Part shown: positions 1 to 8,238 of the stretch, in pieces
Position numbering within the stretch: the first letter of the stretch is position 1
Layout of the letters: every line of letters begins with the position of its first letter
Assembly: GCA_050123375.1 (NCBI GenBank)
Contig: JASFHF010000030.1
Location: 1-25,076, forward strand
Length of the DNA: 25,076 nt
Direction: 5' to 3'
From: JASFHF01 sp050123375
Lineage (GTDB): Bacteria > Pseudomonadota > Gammaproteobacteria > UBA12402
Notes under the pieces: generated by a model
What the model was told of the DNA's origin: nothing
Databases searched by the model: none
The model's input: only the letters and a program-made list of their open reading frames with translations
Position numbers and translations under genes: made by a program

Positions 1-125
1 TCAAGCAAAAGAAGAGAAGCTTCACGAACAAAGAAATTTATTTTAATAACGAGATATTGGGGATAGCAAGCACCCTTTTAGGGTGCTAAACAAAACCACC
101 TTCTTAGAAGGTGGTTTCTTTACTT
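1..125 (+). mobile_element. Right end of a probable IS200/IS605-type element
   Basis: The window opens with a short reading frame (1-66, stop TAG at 64-66) rich in K, R and S, followed at once by two hairpins: 69-87 (arms AGCACCC/GGGTGCT) and 93-117 (arms AAACCACCTTCT and its complement), then a T-rich run. A tnpB/orfB 3' end followed by compact subterminal hairpins is typical of IS200/IS605 right ends, where the omega RNA ends at the element boundary. The coding frame downstream resembles PelB and has no start of its own, which fits an insertion into that gene. A second frame stopping at 44-46 is also open, so the frame of the truncated gene is uncertain. The exact right boundary, somewhere around 117-130, cannot be fixed from one end. 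The alternative is a plain double terminator. Confidence 0.4.
69..117. repeat. Two adjacent perfect hairpins
   Basis: Hairpin one is 69-87 with 7-bp arms and a 5-nt loop. Hairpin two is 93-117 with 12-bp arms around a single central base. The second is followed by CTTTACTTT. They could be subterminal hairpins of an insertion sequence (also the 3' part of an omega RNA) or factor-independent terminators. The GTG at 83 that opens the following reading frame lies inside hairpin one, so it is not a credible natural start. Confidence 0.6.
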
Positions 126-838
126 TAGTTGAGTTATATCCGGCAGAAAAAAGCTATAATTTATTGTTAATCGAGCAGTATGTTAAATTTGGCGAAATAA
201 TTAAAGCTGCTTCTTTGATTGTGCCTTTTTTAGTAATTGAACCGAAAACTAAAGCAGATTGGCAGGCTTTGCTTCTTTATTATAAAATTCTGCGTGTAAA
301 AACATATGCTAAATCTGAGGTTAGTTATGCTCGACGCAGAGGTTTAAATGAAATGAAAAACGTTATTGCTATTTTAAAAAAGGGTGATTTTCGTGATGAT
401 GATGCAATGGAAATTGCAGAAGATGCTGCCAAAATGGAAGATGTAAAAACTGCTGTAACAATTTACCAAAAAGTTCTTGATAATTCTAAGCAAAAATGTA
501 CTCAAAATTGTATGCAATTATATGCTAATGCAGGCAGGTTTATGTTGTCGCAGCGTCTGTATGTTGCAAGCAGCAAATTTTATTTTCTTGCACAAGATCA
601 TGCGACGGTGTTGGATGAGCAGCGTGAATATTTTATTGCAGCATTAAAAAGTTTGCAGTCAGGTGATATGTTGAATTTAGCAATGAATGAAGCGGGTAAA
701 CATACTGGTAATTTGGCAGATGATCGGGAAACTTTGTTATTTTTATCGCGTTTGGCGTTAGCCGCTAACAAAAACAAATTAGCAGAAAAATATATTGAGC
801 GGGTATTGCAATTAAAATTATATAAATCTTCGAAATAG
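83..838 (+). CDS. PelB-type TPR protein, N-terminal part, 5' end lost
   Basis: This frame of about 251 codons encodes helical, TPR-like repeats (for example residues about 115-240, with repeated A/Y/L helix patterns). It sits directly before pelB, where PelA or the PelB N-terminus would be expected. An LYP motif just after the hairpins, followed by helical repeats, fits the periplasmic N-terminal TPR region of PelB, a large secretin-like export protein of about 1,190 residues in Pseudomonas. This piece plus the next gene adds up to about 1,208 residues. No membrane anchor or signal peptide remains. The upstream part appears to have been removed by the mobile-element end at 1-125, so the gene is probably a fragment unless translation begins inside the element. 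It ends 10 bases before the next start and lies in a different frame, so the PelB split is not a single stop codon. Confidence 0.6.
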   Translation: MLNKTTFLEGGFFTLVELYPAEKSYNLLLIEQYVKFGEIIKAASLIVPFLVIEPKTKADWQALLLYYKILRVKTYAKSEVSYARRRGLNEMKNVIAILKKGDFRDDDAMEIAEDAAKMEDVKTAVTIYQKVLDNSKQKCTQNCMQLYANAGRFMLSQRLYVASSKFYFLAQDHATVLDEQREYFIAALKSLQSGDMLNLAMNEAGKHTGNLADDRETLLFLSRLALAANKNKLAEKYIERVLQLKLYKSSK

Positions 839-848
839 TGGCTATTAC

Positions 849-3722
849 ATGAATTGTAAAAAGATTATCATTATTTGTTATTGCGCAATTATTTTTGGTT
901 GTAGTGGGCTGGTGTTTGCACAACGAACAAAAGTAAATGTTGATAAATCCGTTAAGATTCCACCAAAAAAAATTACTTTAACTGTTAACGGCAAAAAAAT
1001 TTCTTTGATTACATATGATGATCACATATATAAATTGGCATATGATACTTATTTGGCTAATGGCAAAGTTGATATTGCTTACATGATTGCACAAGCTGCA
1101 GTACAGCAAAACCCTAAAAGTTTGTGGTGGCGCAGAAAGTTAGCAATCACTGCTGGTTGGTATGATAAGCCGCGGGTTGCTTTGGCACAATGGGTTTATT
1201 TGGCAGAACGTAGTGAAGATCGTCAAGCGATTGATAGGGCGATTAATATTGCTGGGATGCTGCACGAGAATGAGTTATTAGCTAAATTATTTAAGTTGCG
1301 GATTAAATACGGATATGAGTTTCAAAAAGCATGGACAGGTTTTATCGCTGCTAAAGAAGCGTTGGGAAAACCGGAAGAAGCAATTTTGGAATTGCAGCAA
1401 AGTATCAGGGAAAAACCAGAATTATACAAATATGAAAAATTAGGTGCTTTGTATCATTCTGTCGGTGATGTTAAATCAGAATTTAAGGTGTTAACCGAAA
1501 TCAACAAGCGTTTTGGGATAATGCCAAAATTTGCATTGCGTCAGGCTGAAATATTATATTCTTATGGCAAAATTAAAGAAGCTCATAATATTCTGGTGCG
1601 GGCAGCCTCAAAAGCAAAAGATAGTGATTATGAATTTTGGCGTAATTTGGGTCAAATTGCATGGATGGTTGATGATACAGATAATGCCAAATTGGCGTTT
1701 GCAAAATTACATAAACAAGGCAAATTAGATGCTTATTCTTTATTAAATTATATACTTTTACTGGAAAAATCCAATCCGCGGGAAGCATTAAATTTCGCAT
1801 TAAATGGTTATCATAAGTTTAAGAAAGATAATTTTGTATTGCAGGCTTTAATCATCGCATTAAATTTACAAGATTGGGATGTGCTGCAGCAAATCATTTT
1901 TGATTTCCCATCATCTACAAAAAAATATCTGTCCGATTATCCAATTTTTTATGTAGCTAAAGCGCAATTATTGGCAAAATTGGGGCGTCGTGATGAAGCA
2001 TTGACTTTATATCAAAAATTAGTAGCACGATCTCCGGAACGTACGGATTTAAAAATTGGTTATTTATGGTTTTTAATTGATTTTAAGTATAAAAAACAAT
2101 TGCGGTTAGAGTTGGATCAAAATCAACAACTGGCAATGGAAGATGTGAATTTTGCTTCAGCTTATGCTGCAGGTTATGTTCTTTTGGGAGAACCGCAGAA
2201 TGCGTTAATTATATATAAACGACATTTTGCTGCAAAATCACAGGATCCGGATTGGCTAATTAATTTTGCTGATACTTTAAATCAGCTAAATAATTCTGTT
2301 GATGCAATAAAAATGCGTGAACTTGCATGGTATTTTATGTTAAAACAAATTATTGCCAATGCTGATAAGCCGATATCGAAAACGGAAATGATTAATTTTG
2401 CCCGTATAGCCATGTATCAGGGTTCCGGTGATATTGCGGCTAGAACTATATCTCAGCTTAGTAATTATGCTACGGATACAAATGCGTCTAATCATGTAAT
2501 GATTTGGGCTTTGCAAATGAATAATCATGCTTTGGCAGAGTATTTTTTAAATCATTATGCCAAAGAAGATGAGGTTCCAGTCTGGATTCAAAATTCAATA
2601 GCGCTAAACAATAATGATAGAGAATATTTAAGCAAATTATTAAATAAACATCTTAATAAATTGCCGTATCGTGATCGAGTGACATCTGCTAGCCGTGTTG
2701 GCAATGAACGTTTAGCGCAGACTTTAGCTTATCGCGGTTTGTATGAGCATCCTACTGATTCCGAAATGTATAAATTATTTGAAGATACAAAATTACCCGC
2801 CGCCGATAACATTAGAATAGCTCCGGAATGGCAAAAATCCGGCAATATTTACGGGGCAAAATTAGCGTTAAAAGGAACAAAATTTATTACTCCAAGAATT
2901 AGTGTAATGCCGTGGGTAAATTTGTGGCGCACTAAGACTAAATCATCTGATTTTATTTTGCCGGCGACAAGTTTAGATAAGCAAGCTGGGTTGCGGATTA
3001 ATCGACGTTATCGTCGCGGGATAACGAGCTTGGCATTAGGTTATCGTAATGCGTTGGCTGGATTTTTAAATGCTAAGTTCATCAATTCATATGCATTTAC
3101 CAGTAAGCTGGATACGGTTTTATCACTTGGTTATAATCAGGAAGCTTCCGAATCGACGGCATTATTGATTGGAGGAATGAAAGACGAAGCTAAGTTTGAT
3201 GCTAGTTATAAGATTGATGTGCGTGATACGTTATTTGGCAATGTATCATACAGCTATTTCAAATCGCAGGATGATGTTCATTTGGGGAATGGTCAACGCT
3301 ATGAATTGGTATTTTCGCATAAGTTTCAATTAGCTTACCCTGATTGGAACGCCAGATTATTTGTTGCGTCAAATGATTATCAGCGTAATGGCCGTGTTAG
3401 TAATAAAGCTGCTAAATTAATTCCTTCAGGACAAGCTCCGTCAGTAGATTTCTTTTTTCCGGTTGATTCTAATGAATATGGCGGTGGTTTTGGCTTCGGT
3501 CAGGCTTATAGAGATAATTATACGCATGCCTGGCGGCCTTTTGTTGATATTAATGCATATTATAATACTGATGTTAGTATGGCGTATTTCGGCAATGCAG
3601 GTATTGCTGGTTCGGTATTTGGCCGCGATCATTTAGTTTTCTTTGTTAATTATGGCTTGAATATTGAAACTTTTGGTCAAAAGGATTATGTTGTAGGTAT
3701 GAGTTATAATATGTATTTCTGA
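849..3722 (+). CDS. pelB: PelB: TPR and outer-membrane beta-barrel Pel exporter
   Basis: 957 residues. The protein starts with a signal peptide (hydrophobic residues 5-17, then either a possible lipobox ending at Cys18 or cleavage after the Ala before Gln25). Residues about 50-640 are TPR-like helical repeats, and from about 660 to the C-terminus aromatic and alternating strands end in a typical outer-membrane terminal segment (final residue Phe). PelB carries the Pel polysaccharide through the periplasm (TPR scaffold that binds PelA) and across the outer membrane (barrel, with PelC). The gene is shorter than the usual single-gene PelB because about 250 N-terminal residues are encoded separately upstream. 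A signal peptide at this internal point suggests an established two-gene split rather than a recent frameshift. The ribosome binding site is weak (GTGG). pelC follows after 9 bases. Confidence 0.85.
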   Translation: MNCKKIIIICYCAIIFGCSGLVFAQRTKVNVDKSVKIPPKKITLTVNGKKISLITYDDHIYKLAYDTYLANGKVDIAYMIAQAAVQQNPKSLWWRRKLAITAGWYDKPRVALAQWVYLAERSEDRQAIDRAINIAGMLHENELLAKLFKLRIKYGYEFQKAWTGFIAAKEALGKPEEAILELQQSIREKPELYKYEKLGALYHSVGDVKSEFKVLTEINKRFGIMPKFALRQAEILYSYGKIKEAHNILVRAASKAKDSDYEFWRNLGQIAWMVDDTDNAKLAFAKLHKQGKLDAYSLLNYILLLEKSNPREALNFALNGYHKFKKDNFVLQALIIALNLQDWDVLQQIIFDFPSSTKKYLSDYPIFYVAKAQLLAKLGRRDEALTLYQKLVARSPERTDLKIGYLWFLIDFKYKKQLRLELDQNQQLAMEDVNFASAYAAGYVLLGEPQNALIIYKRHFAAKSQDPDWLINFADTLNQLNNSVDAIKMRELAWYFMLKQIIANADKPISKTEMINFARIAMYQGSGDIAARTISQLSNYATDTNASNHVMIWALQMNNHALAEYFLNHYAKEDEVPVWIQNSIALNNNDREYLSKLLNKHLNKLPYRDRVTSASRVGNERLAQTLAYRGLYEHPTDSEMYKLFEDTKLPAADNIRIAPEWQKSGNIYGAKLALKGTKFITPRISVMPWVNLWRTKTKSSDFILPATSLDKQAGLRINRRYRRGITSLALGYRNALAGFLNAKFINSYAFTSKLDTVLSLGYNQEASESTALLIGGMKDEAKFDASYKIDVRDTLFGNVSYSYFKSQDDVHLGNGQRYELVFSHKFQLAYPDWNARLFVASNDYQRNGRVSNKAAKLIPSGQAPSVDFFFPVDSNEYGGGFGFGQAYRDNYTHAWRPFVDINAYYNTDVSMAYFGNAGIAGSVFGRDHLVFFVNYGLNIETFGQKDYVVGMSYNMYF

Positions 3723-3731
3723 GGAGTTAGT

Positions 3732-4271
3732 ATGCAAAGGATTGTTATTGTTTTGTTCGTTTCGATTGGGTTGCTGCTTGGTGGTTGCACAGCTACCAAA
3801 ATCAATAGATCAATATATGCACAGCCTCTTAGTCCGTATTGTAAATGGGGTGTGGTACCTTTAGCTAATTATACACAATCTCCACAGGTAGGGGAAAAAG
3901 CAGCAGCGATAACTGCTGGATTGCTGAAGGCATATGGTATCAATAATGTGGTTGTTTATCATCGCCCAGGTTCTTGTAAAACTGTGTTAACTTGTCCACA
4001 TCAAATAATGTCAAATTATCAAATGCGTTTATGGGCACGAAAAGCGGGTGTCAAATATGTAATGACCGGTGCAGTTAATGAATGGCGTTATAAAGTTGGT
4101 TTGGATGGTGAGCCGGCGGTTAGTCTTACTTTAAATGTCATAGATGTGCGTTCTGGCAAAATGGTTTGGAGTACCGTTGGCAGTAAAGTTGGCGGCAGTC
4201 GAGAAAGTATTGGTGTGATAGCGCATGAATTAATTAACGGCATGCTAAATATGTTGGTTTTAAGCAAATGA
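3732..4271 (+). CDS. pelC: PelC: outer-membrane lipoprotein of Pel export
   Basis: 179 residues. A lipoprotein signal (LLGGC, lipidated Cys19) is followed by a compact alpha/beta domain. The segment KMVWSTVG near residue 145 carries the Trp expected at the membrane face of the PelC ring. PelC forms a dodecameric periplasmic funnel under the PelB barrel. A strong GAGGAG sits at the right distance before ATG 3732 and overlaps the pelB stop, so the two are coupled. The 3' end overlaps pelD by ATGA. Confidence 0.88.
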   Translation: MQRIVIVLFVSIGLLLGGCTATKINRSIYAQPLSPYCKWGVVPLANYTQSPQVGEKAAAITAGLLKAYGINNVVVYHRPGSCKTVLTCPHQIMSNYQMRLWARKAGVKYVMTGAVNEWRYKVGLDGEPAVSLTLNVIDVRSGKMVWSTVGSKVGGSRESIGVIAHELINGMLNMLVLSK

Positions 4272-5605
4272 CAAAAATACAACAATATAAGAGCAAATTA
4301 TTGTATGGAGTACAAGATTGGCGCGCTTATATTGAGATTGGTGTATTTATAATTGCTTCAGTTTTAGTAACTTATTTTTTTAACCGCGCAGATCCGTTTT
4401 GTATTCATGCCAGTTTTCCATGGATTTGGTTGGTGCCAGTGTTGGTTGCTTTGCGTTATGGTACTCTCCCGGGAGTTTTTGTAATCGTTGTATTTTTAAT
4501 TGTTTTTTTCGCATTTGATCCACAATCTATTATTACTGTTAAGGAATATCGTTATGCGACTCTTGGAGGATTATTGTTGACAGTATTTTGTGGTGAATTT
4601 AATAGTTCATGGTTGGATTCAATGCAGCGTTTTACTCAGTTAAATGGTTATATTCAAAAACGTTTAGATGGGCTCAATCGTGCTTTCTATTTGTTGCGTA
4701 TATCACACGATCAGCTGGAACAAAGTTTGATTGGTCAACCGTCAACTTTGCGCAGCATTTTAACAGAGATTAAAGATTTGCTAGTTAAAGCAGAAGGAAA
4801 ATGTACAAAAGAAATTGCTAAGCAGTTTCTATATATTTTAGGCCAATATTGTAGTATGGAACAAGCTGGTTTGCATCTTTATCAAAATGATAAGTTTGTT
4901 ATTGACCCCATTGCATATATTGGTGCGGCTGGATCTCAGTTGGTAGTAAGTGATCCGATGGTACAAAATTGTCTTAGTAATGATAGTTTTGATTATTATG
5001 CAATTAATCAGTTAGCAAAAACACAGGAAAGCAAATATTTAGCAGTCGTTTTATTGCGTACTATTGATGGTAAGCTTTGTGGGATTTTGGCTATCGAAAA
5101 ACTTTCTTTTTGGTCATTAACTGAAGAAACATTGCGTACTTTAAGTATTATTGCTACATACTTTGCTGATGATATTTGGGCGGTTAAAGAAATGGCTGAT
5201 TTTTTAAAAGTTTATCCTGATGCGCCGCCTAATTTTGCTTTTGAGTTAAAAAGATTACAGCATTTGCGTGAGAAAAGTGGTGTTGATAGTGCGTTGTGCG
5301 CTTTTGTGATTGCTTCAAGTGCGCGCCAAGAAAATATTGTTACACAAATGCAGCATTTGCGTCGAGGGATGGATATTGGTTGGCACCATCAACAAAAGGA
5401 TCGAAGTATTTTGTTTACTTTAATGCCGTTTGCGTCATCCGTTGCTGTTGAAGGTTACCGCAATCGTTTTCAGATTTTTTTGAAGAGCGAATTTGGTATA
5501 AATCTTGGCGAGGATAAAGAAGTTTATTTGCGTGTTTTGCAGATTTTTCCAGGAAAGCCATTGCAGGTTATGCAGCAGTTGATGGAATATACCAATCGCC
5601 AATGA
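4268..5605 (+). CDS. pelD: PelD: inner-membrane c-di-GMP receptor for Pel synthesis
   Basis: 445 residues, close to the 455 of Pseudomonas PelD. Membrane helices occupy about residues 20-115, followed by a coiled-coil stretch, a GAF domain (about 160-310) and a degenerate GGDEF domain at the end. The inhibitory-site motif RxxD is present as Arg366-Gly-Met-Asp369, almost the same numbering as Pseudomonas Arg367/Asp370. Arginines near GYRNRF could supply the second c-di-GMP contact. There is no GGDEF catalytic signature, so it should bind but not make c-di-GMP. Known role: it gates the PelD-E-F-G synthase complex when c-di-GMP rises. This implies that Pel here is still under c-di-GMP control, although no cyclase is visible in the window. 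Confidence 0.88.
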   Translation: MTKIQQYKSKLLYGVQDWRAYIEIGVFIIASVLVTYFFNRADPFCIHASFPWIWLVPVLVALRYGTLPGVFVIVVFLIVFFAFDPQSIITVKEYRYATLGGLLLTVFCGEFNSSWLDSMQRFTQLNGYIQKRLDGLNRAFYLLRISHDQLEQSLIGQPSTLRSILTEIKDLLVKAEGKCTKEIAKQFLYILGQYCSMEQAGLHLYQNDKFVIDPIAYIGAAGSQLVVSDPMVQNCLSNDSFDYYAINQLAKTQESKYLAVVLLRTIDGKLCGILAIEKLSFWSLTEETLRTLSIIATYFADDIWAVKEMADFLKVYPDAPPNFAFELKRLQHLREKSGVDSALCAFVIASSARQENIVTQMQHLRRGMDIGWHHQQKDRSILFTLMPFASSVAVEGYRNRFQIFLKSEFGINLGEDKEVYLRVLQIFPGKPLQVMQQLMEYTNRQ

Positions 5606-5639
5606 AGGTGCTGAATTTATACTGCCGGTTTAAATTGGA

Positions 5640-5681
5640 ACTAGTGATTTTACAACATGTTTGTTTTGTAAAATCACTAGT
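5640..5681. repeat. 16-bp perfect inverted repeat inside the pel operon
   Basis: The arms 5640-5655 (ACTAGTGATTTTACAA) and 5666-5681 are exact complements around a 10-nt loop. No T-run follows on either strand, so it is not a classic factor-independent terminator. It lies in the only long gap of the operon (5606-5805), between pelD and pelE. It could be a processing or stabilising hairpin that sets expression of the pelABCD part against the pelEFG part, or a remnant of a palindromic insertion. Confidence 0.7.
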
Positions 5682-5805
5682 AAGCAAGCATAAAAATAAC
5701 TGAAAAAGAACCCAGATTTACCATGCGCGGTAGTTGTCACAGAAATTTAATAAGTAATTTGGCAGTTACAAATCTCGCAACTTGAAGTGTAACGGGTATA
5801 TATTA

Positions 5806-6717
5806 ATGCAGTTTGATTTGTTATTTTTGATCAATGTGTGTGTTAATGCAGTAATCGCAATATTGTTGTGGTATGGCTTGCCTGCAAGATTACGGCAACC
5901 AAAATGGGCGGTAATTTTGTTTTTTGTTTCTATTGCTGTATTTTTACCGGTGGTAGGTATATTATTTTTAATTGTTGCAGTTATTTTATCATATTGGTTC
6001 ACTCGCAAAAAAGCAGAGAAAATTATTCAAGCAAAAGAATTACCAACTTATAAGCGTGAAAAAATTATTTCGCCAGTCAGTTTTGGAGTGGGTGGTGCAT
6101 GGACACGTTTGTATAATGCAGAGATAGTAACTGCTGATAGATTGCAAGCGATGTTTACCATTAATGCTGCGCAAAATGCAGTAGCCAATAATTTAAATTT
6201 AAATATGTTACATGAAAAAAATGATCAATTAAGATTGTATGCTTTTGGTTTGTTGAGTAAGCAAACCAAAAAACTTGATAAGCGCATTAGTGAGCTTAAA
6301 CAGAAATTATTAACAGCAAAAAGCTTAATTGAGCAGTCTGAAATAAAAAAAAATTTAGCATTTTCGTATTGGGAGTTTATTTATTTAGATTTGGTTCATG
6401 CCGATTTATCAATATATATTGAAGCAAAGGTATTGCAATATACGCAAGAAGCTTTAAAGCAAATGCCGAATGATGCTGGTTTATGGGTATTATTAGGCAA
6501 AATTTATTTTCATAAAAAAGATTATGCTAATGCGAAAGATGCTTTTGAGCATGCAGGTAAATTACATGCTCCTTGTGAAAATGTTTCGATTTACTTGGCA
6601 GAAATATATTTTGAACAGCGCGATTTTGCTAAAGTGCGTGAATATTGTAAGAGGTGTGATATTGTTGGGAGTGCTTCGAAAACGTATGCTATTATAAAAT
6701 TTTGGGGTGTGTCATGA
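5806..6717 (+). CDS. pelE: PelE: inner-membrane TPR subunit of Pel synthase
   Basis: 303 residues from ATG 5806. The frame is open from TTG 5782, but the ATG places the hydrophobic helix at the very N-terminus, as expected. Two membrane helices lie at about residues 3-22 and 30-60, followed by a basic stop-transfer (FTRKK). A coiled-coil region covers about 130-200 and TPR repeats about 215-290 (ALKQMPNDAGLWVLLGKIYF and the next unit). PelE anchors PelF and links PelD and PelG in the polymerase complex. Its stop overlaps the pelF start by ATGA. It lies about 200 bases downstream of pelD, behind a strong inverted repeat. Confidence 0.82.
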   Translation: MQFDLLFLINVCVNAVIAILLWYGLPARLRQPKWAVILFFVSIAVFLPVVGILFLIVAVILSYWFTRKKAEKIIQAKELPTYKREKIISPVSFGVGGAWTRLYNAEIVTADRLQAMFTINAAQNAVANNLNLNMLHEKNDQLRLYAFGLLSKQTKKLDKRISELKQKLLTAKSLIEQSEIKKNLAFSYWEFIYLDLVHADLSIYIEAKVLQYTQEALKQMPNDAGLWVLLGKIYFHKKDYANAKDAFEHAGKLHAPCENVSIYLAEIYFEQRDFAKVREYCKRCDIVGSASKTYAIIKFWGVS

Positions 6718-8231
6718 TTAAGGAAGTTATGCGCAAGGCAAAAAATGCTGATATAGCTCTTATATTAGAAGGATCATATCCATTTGTTGTTGGCGGAGTA
6801 TCACATTGGACTCATCAAATGATTAAACATTTCAAGCAATATAAATTTGCGGTTATTTTTTTTGGTTCAACACCGGAAGATTATCCTAAAGGCATATGTT
6901 ATGATTTGCCGGAGAATGTCGTTCATTTTGAAGAGCATTATTTATTTTCTGATAGTGTAAGTGAGCATTTTGAAAAGCAAACGTCAAAAGAGGTATTATC
7001 TTTTCACTTGTTAGAAGATTTTTTAAAGGATCAGGATGAAGAGGCTATTGCTAAATTTCATGATTTGAATTTTTATATTCAATCGACGATTGGTAAAGAT
7101 TATATAGATTTTTTCCATTCAAAAAAATCATGGAGATTTGTGGTTAGTAATTATATAAAATATTGTTCCAACCCTTCTTTTATCGAGTATTTTTGGAACA
7201 TTATGCATATTCAAAAGCCTTTATGGATATTAACGAATTTAGTAGAAGATTTTATTAAAGTTAAGGCTGTTCATACAGTTTCTACTGGATATGCAGGGTT
7301 TTATGCCGCTTTGCTTAACGCTAAATATAATTATCCATTAATTTTAACTGAGCACGGCATTTATTCTGAGGAGCGCCGTATTGAATTATTACAATCAGAT
7401 GCTGTGTCCGAATTAGATATAACGCAAAGGTTTGTTACAGAAATGAGTTATTTACGTGATTTGTGGATGCGTTTTTTTGATTTATTAGCATTAATATGTT
7501 ATCGCAAAGCTAATCCGGTTACTAGTTTATATATGAAAGCTATGGAGAAACAAATAGAAAATGGAGCTTTAAAAGATCGTTTAAAAGTAATTCCTAATGG
7601 CATTGATGTTGCAAAATTTGCTAAGTTGCGTGATCAACGGGATAAAAAAGCAGTGCCGATATTATGTTTGATTGGTCGAATTGTACAAATCAAAGATATC
7701 AAAACGTTTATTCGTGCTGTTAATATTATTGTGCGTAAAATTCCTGATGTTCAGGGTTGGGTTGTTGGTCCTTCAGAAGAAAGCCCAGAATATTTAGAAG
7801 AGTGTAAAAATTTAGTATCGGTATTGGAGTTACAGGATAGTTTTAAGTTTTTTCCCGAGACGCATGATGTAGGTGAATTTTTTCCAAAAATCAAATTGAA
7901 TGTGTTGACTTCTATTAGTGAAAGTATGCCATTAATTTTATTAGAGGGTTTTGCAGCCGGAGTTCCCGCGTTAACTACAAATGTAGGGGTTTGTAGTGAA
8001 TTAATTTTTGGCGGGTCAGAAGCAGACAAGAAACTTGGCGCTGCTGGTAATGTTGTACCAATTGCTAGTCCACAGGAGTTTGCTGATGCTGCAGTAGAGT
8101 TATTACAAAGTGATGAAAAATGGTTACAAGCACAAAAAGCTGCGATTGCTCGAGTGGAACAGTTTTATAATCAGGAAAAAATGTTTAAGGAGTACCAACA
8201 AGTTTATTTGCAGACGCTAGGAGATAGTTAG
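6714..8231 (+). CDS. pelF: PelF: cytosolic glycosyltransferase that polymerises Pel
   Basis: 505 residues from ATG 6714, which overlaps the pelE stop. The frame is open 12 bases further up, but that TTG has no support. The N-terminal PelF-specific domain begins with DIALILEGSYPFVVGGVSHW. The C-terminal GT-B half carries the EX7E motif of family GT4 as Glu403 to Glu411 (ESMPLILLE), followed by a glycine-rich nucleotide-sugar loop. PelF adds GalNAc/GlcNAc from UDP-sugars to the growing Pel chain and depends on c-di-GMP-bound PelD. No transmembrane segment is visible. pelG follows after 7 bases. Confidence 0.92.
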   Translation: MIKEVMRKAKNADIALILEGSYPFVVGGVSHWTHQMIKHFKQYKFAVIFFGSTPEDYPKGICYDLPENVVHFEEHYLFSDSVSEHFEKQTSKEVLSFHLLEDFLKDQDEEAIAKFHDLNFYIQSTIGKDYIDFFHSKKSWRFVVSNYIKYCSNPSFIEYFWNIMHIQKPLWILTNLVEDFIKVKAVHTVSTGYAGFYAALLNAKYNYPLILTEHGIYSEERRIELLQSDAVSELDITQRFVTEMSYLRDLWMRFFDLLALICYRKANPVTSLYMKAMEKQIENGALKDRLKVIPNGIDVAKFAKLRDQRDKKAVPILCLIGRIVQIKDIKTFIRAVNIIVRKIPDVQGWVVGPSEESPEYLEECKNLVSVLELQDSFKFFPETHDVGEFFPKIKLNVLTSISESMPLILLEGFAAGVPALTTNVGVCSELIFGGSEADKKLGAAGNVVPIASPQEFADAAVELLQSDEKWLQAQKAAIARVEQFYNQEKMFKEYQQVYLQTLGDS

Positions 8232-8238
8232 ATTAATT

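Noticed and set aside
5782..5805. TTG start for pelE and likewise TTG 6702 for pelF
   Set aside because: Nearby ATG codons give proper N-termini and, for pelF, the ATGA overlap with the preceding stop.
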